64,000 nucleotides of DNA from Providencia alcalifaciens (GTDB lineage Bacteria > Pseudomonadota > Gammaproteobacteria > Enterobacterales > Enterobacteriaceae): positions 3,162,001 through 3,226,000 of the forward strand of contig NZ_CP084296.1 in assembly GCF_020271745.1 (NCBI RefSeq), in the 5' to 3' direction. This document shows positions 1-10,408 of this stretch, piece by piece; positions within the stretch are counted from its first letter, which is position 1; each line of letters begins with the position of its first letter. The notes under the pieces were generated by a model. The model was not told the origin of the DNA, ran no database searches, and saw only the letters and a list, made by a program, of their open reading frames with translations. A program made the position numbers and the translations under genes.

Positions 1-506
1 AATACCCAAGCGTGATTTTAAAAGGGGATAACTCTGTCGGGGAATTTTTCTCTGTCGCGTTGACCAACGGTAACCAACAAGCGGATACGGGCACTAAAAT
101 GATCCACATAGGCAAAAACACCCGCTCAACGATTATCTCGAAAGGGATCTCGGCAGGTAAAAGCCAAAATAGTTATCGTGGGCTCGTCAAAATACTCCCA
201 AGTGCCCATAACGCTCGTAACTTTACCCAGTGTGATTCCATGCTGATTGGCACCCAATGTGGCGCTCATACCTTCCCGTATGTGGAAGTGAAGAACAATA
301 CTGCGCAATTGGAACATGAAGCGACAACTTCGCGTATTGGTGAAGACCAGCTGTTTTATTGCTTGCAACGTGGGATCAGCGAAGATGACGCTATCTCAAT
401 GATTGTTAACGGCTTCTGTAAAGATGTTTTCTCAGAGTTGCCATTAGAGTTTGCCGTTGAGGCACAAAAATTATTGGCTATCAGCTTAGAACACAGTGTG
501 GGCTGA
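1..506 (+). CDS. sufB: SufB, Fe-S cluster scaffold subunit (C-terminal part, cut by window edge)
   Basis: This is the last ~168 codons of SufB; the frame is open to the left edge, so the true start lies outside the window. SufB forms the SufBC2D scaffold on which [Fe-S] clusters are built in the cytosol. The fragment carries the beta-helix core and the conserved [10 protein letters not shown] segment, whose Cys matches the cluster-assembly cysteine of E. coli SufB, followed by the helical C-terminus shared with SufD ([14 protein letters not shown]). It is followed 45 bp later by sufC, as in every suf operon. Identification is secure; only the N-terminus is missing. Confidence 0.97.
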   Translation, partial: YPSVILKGDNSVGEFFSVALTNGNQQADTGTKMIHIGKNTRSTIISKGISAGKSQNSYRGLVKILPSAHNARNFTQCDSMLIGTQCGAHTFPYVEVKNNTAQLEHEATTSRIGEDQLFYCLQRGISEDDAISMIVNGFCKDVFSELPLEFAVEAQKLLAISLEHSVG

Positions 507-551
507 TCCTAACCGAGTTTAGTTGCGCTTGAGCGCTAAAGGCATGTTGAT

Positions 552-1298
552 ATGTTAAGTATTAAAGATTTACATGTAAGTGTAGAAGGTAATGAAATCT
601 TAAAAGGGCTATCTCTGGAAATTAAACCGGGGGAAGTTCATGCCATTATGGGACCAAATGGTTCAGGTAAAAGTACCTTGTCTGCAACCCTCGCAGGCCG
701 TGAAGATTACCAAATTGACAGTGGTGAAGTGACGTTCAATGGTAAGGATTTACTTGAGTTAGACCCTGAAGAACGTGCGGGTGAGGGGATTTTTCTTGCA
801 TTCCAATATCCGGTTGAAATTCCGGGTGTGAGTAATCAATTTTTCCTGCAAACGTCAGTGAATGCGGTGCGTGAGTATCGCCAGCAAGAGGCGTTAGACC
901 GCTTTGATTTCCAAGATTTTATCGAAGATAAAATCGAATTATTGGATATGCCACAAGACCTGCTCACCCGTTCAGTTAACGTGGGTTTCTCCGGTGGAGA
1001 GAAGAAACGTAATGATATTTTGCAGATGGCGGCGTTAGAACCTAAGTTATGTATTTTAGATGAAACCGATTCTGGTTTAGATATCGATGCGCTAAAAATC
1101 GTCTCCAATGGTGTGAATTCACTGCGCACACCCGAGCGTTCATTTATTATCGTGACCCACTATCAGCGTATTTTGGACTATGTAAAACCTGATTTTGTTC
1201 ACGTCCTGTATCAAGGGAAAATCATCAAATCCGGTGATTTCAGTTTAGCGAAAAAACTGGAGGAGCAAGGCTATGGCTGGCTTATTGACCAACAGTGA
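552..1298 (+). CDS. sufC: SufC, ATPase of the SufBCD complex
   Basis: 248-residue ABC-type ATPase that drives conformational change of the SufB-SufD scaffold during Fe-S cluster assembly. Visible motifs: Walker A GPNGSGKS near residue 34, ABC signature FSGGEKKRNDI near 153, Walker B LCILDETDSGLDID near 170 and the switch His in IIVTHYQR. It has no membrane partner, as expected for this soluble ABC protein. The length equals E. coli SufC. Its 3' end overlaps the start of sufD by 26 bp, which indicates translational coupling. Confidence 0.97.
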   Translation: MLSIKDLHVSVEGNEILKGLSLEIKPGEVHAIMGPNGSGKSTLSATLAGREDYQIDSGEVTFNGKDLLELDPEERAGEGIFLAFQYPVEIPGVSNQFFLQTSVNAVREYRQQEALDRFDFQDFIEDKIELLDMPQDLLTRSVNVGFSGGEKKRNDILQMAALEPKLCILDETDSGLDIDALKIVSNGVNSLRTPERSFIIVTHYQRILDYVKPDFVHVLYQGKIIKSGDFSLAKKLEEQGYGWLIDQQ

Positions 1299-2580
1299 AA
1301 GAGCGGAAAAACGCGCTGCGGTTGATGCTTTAAATCAGCAGGCAATGCGCCGTTTTGAAACGCTATATGAACAAGGGGTAGGTGGGAAATCTCAGCACGC
1401 TCAAACCCATTGGAGCCTCGCTAAACACGTTGGGCTGCCCGCTTTTCGTCATGAAGATTGGCACTATACTCCGTTAAATAGCGTGTTAAATACCCAATAC
1501 CGTTTTAGCTCGCAAGAACAGCAGATACCGCTAAGTGACTCACTCGCATTAGCTATCGATGCCTATCGCGTTGTGCTGGTGGATGGGCGCTACAATGCGG
1601 AACTGAGTTCTGTCGATACGGGAGAGTTTCAAGTTTCTTTGCTCGATAGCCAAGATTGGCTCCCTGATGCGGTGAATAGCGAGATTTTCTTACATTTAAC
1701 GGAATGCCTAGCGGCTCAACCGCTTATCATCCAGTTAGCTGCCAATAAAGTTGCTGCTAAACCACTCTATTTATTGAATATCTCTAGTGGTAGCCATGAC
1801 TCAAACGCGATGAACATGAGCCAATATCGCTACCATTTGACACTGGGGAACAATAGCCAATCTCAAGTGATTGAGCACTTTGTTAGCTTAAATGACCAAC
1901 CGCATCTTACTGGTGGGCGTTTAACGGTCGAAGTGGGTGATAATGCTCAGTTTACCCATTTCAAGCTGATGACAGAAAACCCACAGGCGCAGCACTTTGC
2001 CCACAATGACATTGTGGTGGGACGTGATAGCCAAGTGAAAAGTAGCAGCTTTTTATTAGGTGCAGGGCTAACTCGTCATCATACCAGTAGCCGTCTTGAT
2101 GGTGAAAATACGGAATTTGAGTTAAACAGCCTGTTGTTACCGCAAGGTAATGAAATAGCCGACTCTCGCTGCTATCTTGAGCACAATGCGGGTTATTGTA
2201 ATAGCCGACAGTTGCATAAAGTGATCGCCATGGATAGCAGCAAAGCGGTATTCAACGGCATGATCAAAGTTGACCCTAACGCGCTGAAAACAGACGGTCA
2301 AATGACCAACAATACCTTATTACTGGGTGAAAAAGCGGAAATTGACACGAAGCCTCAACTGGAAATCTATGCCGATGATGTGAAATGTGGGCATGGAGCA
2401 ACGGTTGGGCGTATCGATGATGAGCAACTCTTTTATCTACGCTCTAGAGGGATTGATAGCCAAGCTGCTAAACAAATGATTATCAATGCATTCGCTGCTG
2501 AGTTAACCGAATCTATTACTATCGATGGGTTAAAACAGGCCGTGATGGCGAGTATTCACCAACGCTTAGCGGGGGTGTAA
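1273..2580 (+). CDS. sufD: SufD, Fe-S scaffold subunit
   Basis: 435-residue partner of SufB in the SufBC2D scaffold; involved in iron entry to the nascent cluster. The C-terminal half is the SufB/SufD beta-helix ([19 protein letters not shown], then [23 protein letters not shown]), which resembles the SufB tail at the window start. The start at 1273 overlaps sufC by 26 bp and gives a length close to E. coli SufD (423). An in-frame later start cannot be excluded. sufS follows after 4 bp. Confidence 0.95.
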   Translation: MAGLLTNSERAEKRAAVDALNQQAMRRFETLYEQGVGGKSQHAQTHWSLAKHVGLPAFRHEDWHYTPLNSVLNTQYRFSSQEQQIPLSDSLALAIDAYRVVLVDGRYNAELSSVDTGEFQVSLLDSQDWLPDAVNSEIFLHLTECLAAQPLIIQLAANKVAAKPLYLLNISSGSHDSNAMNMSQYRYHLTLGNNSQSQVIEHFVSLNDQPHLTGGRLTVEVGDNAQFTHFKLMTENPQAQHFAHNDIVVGRDSQVKSSSFLLGAGLTRHHTSSRLDGENTEFELNSLLLPQGNEIADSRCYLEHNAGYCNSRQLHKVIAMDSSKAVFNGMIKVDPNALKTDGQMTNNTLLLGEKAEIDTKPQLEIYADDVKCGHGATVGRIDDEQLFYLRSRGIDSQAAKQMIINAFAAELTESITIDGLKQAVMASIHQRLAGV

Positions 2581-2584
2581 ACCG

Positions 2585-3823
2585 ATGCCATTTGATGTTG
2601 AAGCGGTCAGGCAGGATTTTCCTGCCTTAGCGCAATCAGTGAATAACCATCCATTGGTCTATTTAGATAGCGCGGCGAGTGCTCAAAAACCTCAGCAGGT
2701 TGTAGATACTGAGAGTCAGTTTACGTTGCATCAATATGCGGCAGTGCATCGTGGGATACATACGCTAAGCGCGAATGCAACCACGTTGGTGGAAAATGTT
2801 CGCCAAAAAGCCGCGGATTTTTTGCATGCGCCTTCCCCTGAAGAGATAGTGTTTGTCAAAGGGACGACGGAAGGGATCAACCTTGTTGCTAACAGCTTTG
2901 GGCGCCAGTTTATCCAGCAAGGTGATAATATTATTATCACTGAAATGGAGCACCATGCGAACATTGTTCCTTGGTTTATGTTGGCGCAAGAGCGTGGTTT
3001 TGAAGTACGAATCCTACCTATCCTTGAGGACGGTACCCTCGATACCACTCAGCTCGCACAGCTCATCGATGCGCGTACAAAACTATTCAGTTTTACTCAT
3101 ATTTCCAATGTGCTTGGTACCGTTAATCCGGTGCAAAAATTGATTTCACAAGCGCGTGAAATTGCAGGGCAGTATGAAAATACACTGACTATCCTCGTGG
3201 ATGGTGCGCAAGGGGCGATGCATCAGCAGGTTGATGTACAAGCGCTGGATTGCGATTTTTATGTTTGTTCAGGGCATAAGCTATATGGACCAACAGGTAT
3301 TGGGATCCTCTACGGCAAAAAGGCATTGCTTGAGAAAATGCCACCTTGGGAAGGTGGTGGGGCGATGATCCGTCAAGTTAGTCTAAAAAAAGGGATTACA
3401 TTTGCCGATGCACCATGGCGATTTGAAGCCGGTACCCCGAATATCAGCGGTATGATTGGTTTAGGCGCAGCTTTAGACTATCTCAATGGGCTAGGATTAA
3501 GCGAAGCCTTTGCGTATGAAAAGCAATTGATGCAATATGCGACGGATTTGCTTAAACAAGTGCCTTCCCTTCGTTTATATGGTAATGACCAACGTGAAGG
3601 TGTGATAGCCTTTAATTTAGGTGAACATCATGCCTATGATGTTGGCGCATTTCTGGATAGATATGGGATTGCCATTCGTACAGGGCATCACTGCGCGATG
3701 CCATTAATGGAGCATTATCAAGTTCCAGCGATGTGCCGGGCGTCTATTGGTGTTTATACGACTAAGCAGGATATCGATGCTTTGTATAATGCGTTATTGC
3801 GCGTTAAACAATTACTCGGCTAG
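2585..3823 (+). CDS. sufS: SufS, cysteine desulfurase
   Basis: 412-residue PLP-dependent class V aminotransferase-fold enzyme. It removes sulfur from L-cysteine as a persulfide for Fe-S cluster assembly and also shows selenocysteine lyase activity in the family. The PLP-binding lysine is Lys232 in [10 protein letters not shown]; the persulfide cysteine is Cys370 in [10 protein letters not shown]. The family histidine is in [11 protein letters not shown]. It starts 4 bp after sufD and precedes sufE by 72 bp; SufE is its sulfur acceptor. Confidence 0.96.
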   Translation: MPFDVEAVRQDFPALAQSVNNHPLVYLDSAASAQKPQQVVDTESQFTLHQYAAVHRGIHTLSANATTLVENVRQKAADFLHAPSPEEIVFVKGTTEGINLVANSFGRQFIQQGDNIIITEMEHHANIVPWFMLAQERGFEVRILPILEDGTLDTTQLAQLIDARTKLFSFTHISNVLGTVNPVQKLISQAREIAGQYENTLTILVDGAQGAMHQQVDVQALDCDFYVCSGHKLYGPTGIGILYGKKALLEKMPPWEGGGAMIRQVSLKKGITFADAPWRFEAGTPNISGMIGLGAALDYLNGLGLSEAFAYEKQLMQYATDLLKQVPSLRLYGNDQREGVIAFNLGEHHAYDVGAFLDRYGIAIRTGHHCAMPLMEHYQVPAMCRASIGVYTTKQDIDALYNALLRVKQLLG

Positions 3824-3895
3824 ACACCGAAGGTATATCGAAGCAACCGTATTGCAGCAAATAGAGATTGTAGTAAATAGAGAGAAGGAAATATT

Positions 3896-4312
3896 ATGTC
3901 GGCGTTACCCGATGAAGCGAAGCTATTACGCAATTTTGCACGTTGCCAAGATTGGGAAGAGCGCTATTTGTATATGATTGAACTGGGCGGGCGATTACCT
4001 GCGCTATCTGAAGCTCAACAGGTGGATGATAACTTGATAGCGGGTTGCCAAAGCCAAGTGTGGATTGATATGCAAAAACAACCGGATGGTCATGTTGTTC
4101 TTGCTGGAGATAGTGATGCTGCGATTGTTAAAGGGTTAGTGGCGATTGTGATTATTCTATTTCAAGGAAAAACACCTGAACAGATCCTTGCAGTGGATGT
4201 AAAACACTTTTTCCAGCAATTGGCGCTTGAACAACATCTTACACCTTCTCGAACTCAAGGTTTAAATGGCATGATCAAGTCGATTTTAGCGCGAGCGCAC
4301 CAACTTCTTTAA
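3896..4312 (+). CDS. sufE: SufE, sulfur acceptor for SufS
   Basis: 138 residues, the same length as E. coli SufE. It accepts the persulfide from SufS on Cys51 (motif IAGCQSQVW) and passes it to SufBCD. The ATG has a GAAGGA ribosome binding site 8 bp upstream. It is the last suf gene; a strong rho-independent terminator follows immediately. No departure from the family is visible. Confidence 0.96.
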   Translation: MSALPDEAKLLRNFARCQDWEERYLYMIELGGRLPALSEAQQVDDNLIAGCQSQVWIDMQKQPDGHVVLAGDSDAAIVKGLVAIVIILFQGKTPEQILAVDVKHFFQQLALEQHLTPSRTQGLNGMIKSILARAHQLL

Positions 4313-4318
4313 GTGTTC

Positions 4319-4351
4319 TGTGGGAAATCTTCGGAATTTCCCACATTTTTC
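4319..4351 (+). terminator. suf operon terminator
   Basis: A 10-bp perfect stem (TGTGGGAAAT with ATTTCCCACA) around a 7-base loop is followed by five T residues, starting 6 bp after the sufE stop codon. This is a textbook intrinsic terminator ending the suf transcript. Confidence 0.9.
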
Positions 4352-4562
4352 TTTCCTTCTTATTATTCTTATCCTAGAAAATATTCCTCAGTAACTTACT
4401 GTATTTTATTGTTAAAATAACAATAATGAGACAAAGTTAGCTCATATTCAAATTATTAGCAGACTAAAATATTTATTAAGTATTAAAGATATTCGAGATA
4501 GTTGCTATTATGAGCGATATTGTTTGAATTTTGTAATGAATCTTATTTTCCTTGGAGTCGGT

Positions 4563-5618
4563 ATGAAAAGAGTTTTGACGGCGGTAAGTCTGTTTGTCAT
4601 GAGTGCGGTGCTGGCACCCGCGCAGGCTAAAGATTATCCATTACCCAATAACAACACACGCCTGATCGGGGAAAATATCACCTATGTGGTGCCTAATGAT
4701 GGGCGCCCACTGGAAGCTATCGCGAGCGACTATCAGATTGGTTTGTTGGCGATGTTAGAGGCGAATCCAGGGACAGACCCTTATTTGCCTGAAGTGGGTA
4801 AACCACTGATTATTCCTGCTCAAATGTTATTACCTTCGACACCGCGTACCGGTATCGTGATTAACTTGGCGGAAATGCGTCTTTATTATTATCCTGAAAA
4901 TAGCCATAAAGTGGCTGTGTATCCTATTGGTATTGGTCAGCTAGGGAGAGACACACCTGAAATGGTGACGTCCATTAGCCAATTGATTAAAGACCCTACA
5001 TGGACACCAACCACCAATATCCGTAAACATTATGCGCAGCAGGGGATCACACTCCCTGCGGTGGTGCCTGCTGGCCCAGAAAACCCGATGGGGCTGTATG
5101 CGTTACGCTTGTCTTATGGTCGTGGGGAATACTTGATCCACGGTACTAACGCCAATTTTGGTATTGGTATGCGTGTTAGCTCTGGTTGTATTCGTTTACG
5201 CCCAGATGATATCAAAGCATTGTTTACTAACGTACCAAAAGGAACGCGTGTTCAAGTTATCGATCAACCAGTTAAATATGCAAAAGAGCCAGATGGTAGC
5301 TATTACATTGAAGTGCATCAGCCATTGTCACGTAAAGGCAGTGATGACCCACAGACAATGCCAATCAAGCTGACTGAAGATTTCCAAGCATTTTTAGCGA
5401 GTAACCCAGGCATTGATAAAGCGAAAGTTCAAGCTGAGTTGTCTAGACGTTCAGGATTGCCAGTGAGGGTGAATGTTGGGGATGATTCAGAATCGATGAA
5501 ACGCGATTATCAGCAATTAAAACCCATTGCGCCATTCACTATTACTCAACCACAACCTGTGTTTGAAGGGGAAGTGAAGTCTTCTATTCCTGCGAAATAT
5601 CAGTCATTTAAAAGCTAA
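4563..5618 (+). CDS. ldtE: L,D-transpeptidase LdtE (YnhG family)
   Basis: 351 residues from the ATG at 4563 (GGAG ribosome site 6 bp upstream; an earlier in-frame start at 4524 lacks one and would spoil the signal peptide). Signal peptide cleaved after APAQA, then a LysM-like segment (about residues 40-85), then the YkuD domain with the catalytic HGT...SSGCIRLR motif. The family makes 3-3 crosslinks in peptidoglycan or attaches Lpp to it; E. coli LdtE belongs to the 3-3 crosslinking type. The position between suf and lpp is that of E. coli ynhG, which is why LdtE is preferred over LdtA-D. Confidence 0.9.
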   Translation: MKRVLTAVSLFVMSAVLAPAQAKDYPLPNNNTRLIGENITYVVPNDGRPLEAIASDYQIGLLAMLEANPGTDPYLPEVGKPLIIPAQMLLPSTPRTGIVINLAEMRLYYYPENSHKVAVYPIGIGQLGRDTPEMVTSISQLIKDPTWTPTTNIRKHYAQQGITLPAVVPAGPENPMGLYALRLSYGRGEYLIHGTNANFGIGMRVSSGCIRLRPDDIKALFTNVPKGTRVQVIDQPVKYAKEPDGSYYIEVHQPLSRKGSDDPQTMPIKLTEDFQAFLASNPGIDKAKVQAELSRRSGLPVRVNVGDDSESMKRDYQQLKPIAPFTITQPQPVFEGEVKSSIPAKYQSFKS

Positions 5619-5649
5619 TGGCTTCCAGCCTTAAATGAGTTTCGAAGTA

Positions 5650-5676
5650 AAAAATAAGGGCCTATAAAATAGGCCC
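5650..5676 (-). terminator. lpp terminator
   Basis: Eight-bp stem GGGCCTAT/ATAGGCCC with an AAA loop at 5658-5676. On the minus strand it is followed by TTATTTTTT, so it ends the lpp message about 50 bp after its stop codon. It may also stop ldtE transcription from the other side. Confidence 0.88.
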
Positions 5677-5725
5677 TCAACAATAATTCAGCTATTAAGC
5701 TTTTCTAGATAACATCAAGCCGAAC

Positions 5726-5962
5726 TTATTTTTTGTAAGTACGTACTTGGTTGTCCAGACGTTGGTTTGCACGAGCTGCTTCTTCTTGTGCAGTTTGTAC
5801 ATCAGAACGCAGTGACTGAACATCGTTGCTCAGTTGGTCAACTTTACCGTTCAGAGTTTGCACGTCTGAAGAGAGCTTTTGCACTTCAGTGCTGTTAGAA
5901 CAACCCGCCAGTAATGCTGAAGCTAATACGATAGAGCCCAGTACAATTTTAGTACGAATCAT
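5726..5962 (-). CDS. lpp: Major outer membrane (Braun's) lipoprotein Lpp
   Basis: 78 residues: signal peptide with lipobox LLAGC (lipidated Cys21), then a 58-residue mature chain, the same mature length as E. coli Lpp. The heptad-repeat coiled coil ([19 protein letters not shown]) trimerises, and the C-terminal lysine (TYKK) is the peptidoglycan attachment point. The leader just upstream of the ATG (TCTAGAGGGTAAAATAATG) is nearly that of E. coli lpp. It is flanked by ldtE and pykF exactly as in E. coli. Confidence 0.97.
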   Translation of the reverse strand: MIRTKIVLGSIVLASALLAGCSNSTEVQKLSSDVQTLNGKVDQLSNDVQSLRSDVQTAQEEAARANQRLDNQVRTYKK

Positions 5963-6345
5963 TATTTTACCCTCTAGATTGATTTATCTTGAAAATATAA
6001 AAGCAAGTAACCAAAAAATAGACTTAAGAGCGTTATCTTAAAGCTACCTCTATCCCTTTAAAACAACCTAATGTAAATTAGGGTATGGTACTTACTAAGT
6101 CTTATGCTAGTACGTAATTCAAAGTTTTGCTAGAAATACTTTATATTTAACAGGGGGAAAACGAATAAAAATTTCAATTAAAGGTTGTTTAGTTTGAAAT
6201 TTGAGCGAATGGTTATCATTTTATGATTTATTTTGTAAATGCTTTGTAATCAAAATCTAGATGAATTATATCTTCACGGATCATAACGTAACTTATTGAA
6301 ATTATATTTCGCACGGATTGCTGAATTTTAGTTATTCCAGATAAT
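5963..6345. other. lpp-pykF intergenic stretch, no gene seen
   Basis: About 380 bp of AT-rich DNA between lpp and the pykF terminator. It must hold the lpp promoter; the conserved lpp leader occupies roughly 5963-5985 on the minus strand, but I could not assign -10/-35 boxes with confidence. No coding potential with a ribosome site was found. Confidence 0.5.
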
Positions 6346-6376
6346 AAAAACCCTACTGCCGTGAAGCAATAGGGTT
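6346..6376 (-). terminator. pykF terminator
   Basis: An 11-bp stem (AACCCTATTGC with GCAGTAGGGTT on the minus strand; one G-T pair) with a 6-base loop runs into TTTTTAT, about 45 bp downstream of the pykF stop codon. Confidence 0.88.
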
Positions 6377-6419
6377 AATGTCACGCTAGATTATGCAGGA
6401 CAACTGTTATGCAAGGCAA

Positions 6420-7832
6420 TTACAGAACATGTACTGATGAGGTATTTGTTGTACCACTTTGTACTAATGCACCGGATACCATCACGACTGCATCACCTTC
6501 TACCGCTAATCCGCTTTCCAACGCTGCACGTTTACCTTCACGATAGAAATCATCGGTTGATTCGAAAGGACCCACGATCATCGGAATAACACCTTTTACT
6601 AACAGTAATTGACGAGCGGTTTCTTCGTTAGTTGTCAGAGCCAGAATCGGCGCAGTAGGGAAATATTTACGTACTGATTTTGCAGATTTACCACCATAAG
6701 TTGCAACAACGATTAATGGTACATCGAGTTTTTCAGACATCTCAACGGCGCCACGGCAGACAGCTTCAGTCACACGTAAGCGCTGGGTTGGTTTTTGATT
6801 CTCCACACGCGTTGGCATAACACGGTCAGTACGTTCACAGATAGTTGCCATGATAGTCACAGCTTCAATTGGATACTTACCTTTCGCACTTTCCCCAGAC
6901 AGCATAACGGCATCTGTACCATCTAAGATAGCGTTTGCAACGTCACCCGCTTCTGCACGGGTAGGGCGTGGGTTTTTGATCATTGAATCTAGCATTTGAG
7001 TCGCAGTGATAACGACTTTGCGCGCCTTAACGCATTTTTCAATCATCATTTTTTGGGCGAAGATCACTTCTTCTACTGGGATCTCAACCCCTAAGTCACC
7101 ACGAGCAACCATGATACCGTCAGAGGCTTCAAGGATTTCGTCGAAGTTATTTAAACCTTCTTGGTTTTCGATTTTAGAGATGATTTGAATATTTTCGCCG
7201 CCATGTTTTTTCAGGTGAGCGCGAATTTCTTCAACGTCTGAACGTTTACGGATAAATGAAGCTGCAACAAAATCAACACCTTGTTGGCAACCGAAAACGA
7301 GGTCTTCTTTATCTTTTTCTGCCAGTGCAGGTAAGCCGATAGAAACGCCCGGTAAGTTAACACCTTTTTTCTCGCCGAGATCGCCATTATTTAATACTTG
7401 GCAAATCACTTCAGTTGCAGTGATGTTGGTTACAGTCATGCCGATTAAACCATCATCAACTAAAACGGTATCACCCACTTTCAGGTCTTTGGTCAGACCA
7501 GGGTAAGTGACCGCAACGCGTTCTTGGTTGCCGACAACGGAAGTATCTGTTGTGAAAGTGAAAGTTTGACCAGCAACGAGAGAAACATCATTGCCGCCTT
7601 CCAGTTTCATAGTACGGATTTCTGGACCTTTAGTGTCCAGCAGAATAGCTGCTTGTTTACCGGTTTTTGCACAGACTGAGCGAAGGTTGTTGATACGTTG
7701 ACCGTGTTCTTCATAGTCACCGTGGGAGAAGTTAAGGCGCATGACATTCATGCCTGCATCCAATAACTGAGTTAATTTCTCTTCTGATTCGGTTTTTGGA
7801 CCGATGGTACAAACAATTTTGGTTTTTTTCAT
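6420..7832 (-). CDS. pykF: Pyruvate kinase I
   Basis: 470 residues, the length of E. coli PykF. It converts phosphoenolpyruvate and ADP to pyruvate and ATP; the type I isozyme is activated by fructose 1,6-bisphosphate. Seen: N-terminal [12 protein letters not shown], the pyruvate kinase active-site signature around [17 protein letters not shown], the catalytic region [10 protein letters not shown], and [19 protein letters not shown]. The C-terminal allosteric domain is complete. It lies next to lpp as in E. coli. A Cra-like operator sits about 205 bp upstream. Confidence 0.97.
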   Translation of the reverse strand: MKKTKIVCTIGPKTESEEKLTQLLDAGMNVMRLNFSHGDYEEHGQRINNLRSVCAKTGKQAAILLDTKGPEIRTMKLEGGNDVSLVAGQTFTFTTDTSVVGNQERVAVTYPGLTKDLKVGDTVLVDDGLIGMTVTNITATEVICQVLNNGDLGEKKGVNLPGVSIGLPALAEKDKEDLVFGCQQGVDFVAASFIRKRSDVEEIRAHLKKHGGENIQIISKIENQEGLNNFDEILEASDGIMVARGDLGVEIPVEEVIFAQKMMIEKCVKARKVVITATQMLDSMIKNPRPTRAEAGDVANAILDGTDAVMLSGESAKGKYPIEAVTIMATICERTDRVMPTRVENQKPTQRLRVTEAVCRGAVEMSEKLDVPLIVVATYGGKSAKSVRKYFPTAPILALTTNEETARQLLLVKGVIPMIVGPFESTDDFYREGKRAALESGLAVEGDAVVMVSGALVQSGTTNTSSVHVL

Positions 7833-8280
7833 GGCAGTCTATCTAATGGTTATAAAGGAAATCGGTATTGCCGCCGATGCTTAATGCGCAAGATAGTCTA
7901 TGTTGCGCAACTCATTTATAAGAATAGGCGACAGTTTGGTATACAAAATCTGGTTATTTAAAAAACGTCACTTTTTGACTTTTATTATAGTGTAGATGAC
8001 ATTTTCCATTAAAGCTAACATGCTGATTTGTCTTTGTTGAAACCTTTCAGCTTGTGGGATCATTATAAACAACATCAAACTGTGAGACAAATCAAATTTT
8101 GCTAAATTTGATGCAGAAGTAATTAAGATCAAACAACAACGAGATTTTCAGTTGAAAGTGGGTTGCGCAACAAAATAAGGGAAAACAAAATCACAATCAA
8201 GATAAATATGATATTTGAAAAAAGTACTTTAATCAGGGTAAGTAGGGCTCAGGATAAATAATGATTCGGAATAAGTAGAA
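7833..8280. other. pykF upstream region with probable promoter
   Basis: About 450 bp without a gene between pykF and the tRNA cluster. On the minus strand a perfect -10 hexamer TATAAT lies at 7989-7984 with only a poor -35 (TTAATG, 17-bp spacing), and a Cra-like operator lies further upstream at 8036-8051. The rest is AT-rich, with no open frame that has a ribosome site. It presumably also carries the 3' processing region of the tRNA transcript, which ends at 8281. Confidence 0.5.
8036..8051 (-). promoter_or_regulatory. Probable Cra (FruR) operator for pykF
   Basis: On the minus strand the site reads GCTGAAAGGTTTCAAC, a near-palindrome matching the Cra consensus (TGAAACGTTTCA core). E. coli pykF is a classic Cra-repressed gene with a very similar site. 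Its centre is about 55 bp upstream of the TATAAT box at 7989-7984, so the exact regulatory geometry is uncertain. Confidence 0.65.
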
Positions 8281-8357
8281 TGGTGCGTCCGAGTAGACTC
8301 GAACTACCGACCCCCACCATGTCAAGGTGGTGCTCTAACCAACTGAGCTACGGACGC
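8281..8357 (-). tRNA. valV: tRNA-Val (anticodon GAC), copy 3 in transcription order
   Basis: 77 nt including an encoded CCA. On the minus strand it starts GCGTCCGTAGCTC; the anticodon stem CCACC/GGTGG encloses the loop TTGACAT, giving anticodon GAC (reads GUC/GUU). The T arm and acceptor stem (GCGTCCG/CGGACGC) pair fully. E. coli has two such genes, valV and valW, at this place beside mdtK; here there are three, so assignment of valV/valW names to individual copies is arbitrary. Confidence 0.97.
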
Positions 8358-8398
8358 ACTGAGATGAAGCTTGGTTTGTCACTGATGACAAATTTAAA

Positions 8399-8475
8399 TG
8401 GTGCGTCCGAGTAGACTCGAACTACCGACCCCCACCATGTCAAGGTGGTGCTCTAACCAACTGAGCTACGGACGC
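8399..8475 (-). tRNA. tRNA-Val (anticodon GAC), middle copy
   Basis: Identical 77-nt repeat of the neighbouring tRNA, separated by 41-bp spacers that are themselves similar to each other (both begin ACTGAG and end TTTAAA when read on the plus strand). That points to tandem duplication of a tRNA-plus-spacer unit. All three are expected to be one processed transcript. Confidence 0.97.
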
Positions 8476-8516
8476 ACTGAGGTGAAACTTTGTTTGTCGT
8501 TAGTGATGAATTTAAA

Positions 8517-8593
8517 TGGTGCGTCCGAGTAGACTCGAACTACCGACCCCCACCATGTCAAGGTGGTGCTCTAACCAACTGAGCTACGGACGC
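8517..8593 (-). tRNA. valW: tRNA-Val (anticodon GAC), promoter-proximal copy
   Basis: Third identical 77-nt copy; first to be transcribed, reading away from mdtK. Encoded CCA, anticodon GAC, full cloverleaf pairing as in the other two copies. The promoter must lie in 8594-8750. Confidence 0.96.
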
Positions 8594-8752
8594 ATATCAA
8601 TCATTACTGCTTTAACGACGGGGACGAATATTAACGTTCTGCTGTCAATCTGGCAAGGGGAAAATGTAATTTTGCGAGAGTTTGCTCGTATTTAAAACTA
8701 TTCGCAGAAAAACATTTGCCGCCTTGCCATAAAATGCTGAAAATTACGCCAA

Positions 8753-10126
8753 TTATCGCGTTGAACGTAATAAAACGACGCTGTCAGGTTGGCGATGGAT
8801 CCACAAAATTCGTGTTGCCATACCAATAGCCGCAGCGGTGAGTCCGATTATAAATCCTAACCAGAAACCTTTTGGCCCCATCGGTTCGGTAATGAAGTCG
8901 GTTAACGCCAAAATATAGCCAGACGGTAAACCTAAAATCCAATACGCGGTAAAGGTAATAAAGAAGATCGAGCGAGTATCTTTATATCCACGCAACACAC
9001 CGGCACCAATGACTTGAATAGAATCTGAAAGCTGATAAAGCGCGGCATAGAGCATCAAGCTAGAGGCCAAAACAACCACTTCAGGATTCTTGTTATACAT
9101 CATGGCGATAGGTTCGCGGAACGTGCTGGTAAAGATGGCCGTTAAGCAAGCTAAACTTAATCCTACCGCTAAACCAGTATAGGAAGAGACTTTTGCGGCT
9201 TCGATAGACTGACGTCCCAAGTTATAGCCAACTCGAATAGTGACGGCGATACCCATTGATAACGGGAACATAAACATCACAGAGCTAAAGTTAAGCGCCA
9301 CTTGGTGACCTGCGACCGCAACAACCCCTAAAGGAGCGACTAATAGGGCAACAACGGCAAACAGGGTGACTTCAAAAAACAACGCCAGACCAATCGGTGT
9401 TCCGAGCACAATAATGCGTTTCAGAATATCTGGATTTGGTGCGCCTAATGGCTGAGCAGGGCGAATATCTCTCTGATTTGGTGCGTGTTTAACATACCAT
9501 CTCATCATCAGGCACATTGCCCAATACACCGTTGCTGTCGCCACGCCGCAACCAACACCACCTAAGGCAGGTGCGCCAAAGTGACCATAAATGAAGATAT
9601 AGTTCACAGGAATATTGACCATTAAACCAAGAAAACCAATCACCATACCGGGTTTGGTTTTTGATAACCCTTCACACTGGCTACGGTACACTTGATAAAA
9701 TAGGTAACCCGGGGCTCCCCACATAATCGCGTGTAGAAAACGAACCGATTTATCGGCTAACTCTTGGTCAATATGAGGCATGTTACTGATGATCAGTTTA
9801 CTGTTATACAACAGCAACATGATGCTAACGCCCAAAATAAAGGCTAACCACAAGCCTTGTTGAACTTGGTCGCCAATCAGGTTTCTGCGACCTGAACCGT
9901 TCATTTGAGCAATGATTGGCGTGAGTGCCATGAGAATACCTTGCCCTAATAAAATAGCAGGCAACCAAATAGAAAAACCAACAGCCACAGCTGACATTTC
10001 GATTTCGCTAACACTTCCCGCCATAATGGTGTCCACAAACCCCATTGCGGTTTGGGAAAATTGGGCGAAGAAGATAGGGATACCGAGAGCCAACAAGCTA
10101 CGCGCTTCTGTAATATATTTCTGCAC
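8753..10126 (-). CDS. mdtK: MATE family multidrug efflux pump MdtK (NorM)
   Basis: 457 residues, the same length as E. coli MdtK (YdhE). It is an inner-membrane cation-coupled antiporter that exports cationic drugs such as fluoroquinolones. About 12 hydrophobic segments are arranged as two six-helix bundles, with the family motif region [20 protein letters not shown] near residue 30. It is divergent from ribE, as in E. coli. The start ATG is at 10126. Confidence 0.95.
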   Translation of the reverse strand: MQKYITEARSLLALGIPIFFAQFSQTAMGFVDTIMAGSVSEIEMSAVAVGFSIWLPAILLGQGILMALTPIIAQMNGSGRRNLIGDQVQQGLWLAFILGVSIMLLLYNSKLIISNMPHIDQELADKSVRFLHAIMWGAPGYLFYQVYRSQCEGLSKTKPGMVIGFLGLMVNIPVNYIFIYGHFGAPALGGVGCGVATATVYWAMCLMMRWYVKHAPNQRDIRPAQPLGAPNPDILKRIIVLGTPIGLALFFEVTLFAVVALLVAPLGVVAVAGHQVALNFSSVMFMFPLSMGIAVTIRVGYNLGRQSIEAAKVSSYTGLAVGLSLACLTAIFTSTFREPIAMMYNKNPEVVVLASSLMLYAALYQLSDSIQVIGAGVLRGYKDTRSIFFITFTAYWILGLPSGYILALTDFITEPMGPKGFWLGFIIGLTAAAIGMATRILWIHRQPDSVVLLRSTR

Positions 10127-10408
10127 GCATACACCTTCACAATAAGTTTCGAATTAAAAAAAGAAAAAAGCGGAATGAAAATCTATGATTTACTAAAAAA
10201 TCAGATAGTTAATGCTAACCTCTTATTCTATCTCTTTTATGTAATCAATCCAACATAGTTATAGATAAGAATAATGAAACAGCAGATTTGTATAGAAATG
10301 GTTTAAATTTTTTGTAATGGCAGAATAAATATAACCACTCAAATAAGATAGATCTCTGAAAATTCTTAGGTAAACTGAGTTCATTAATTCACTGCACTGA
10401 GAGTCATT

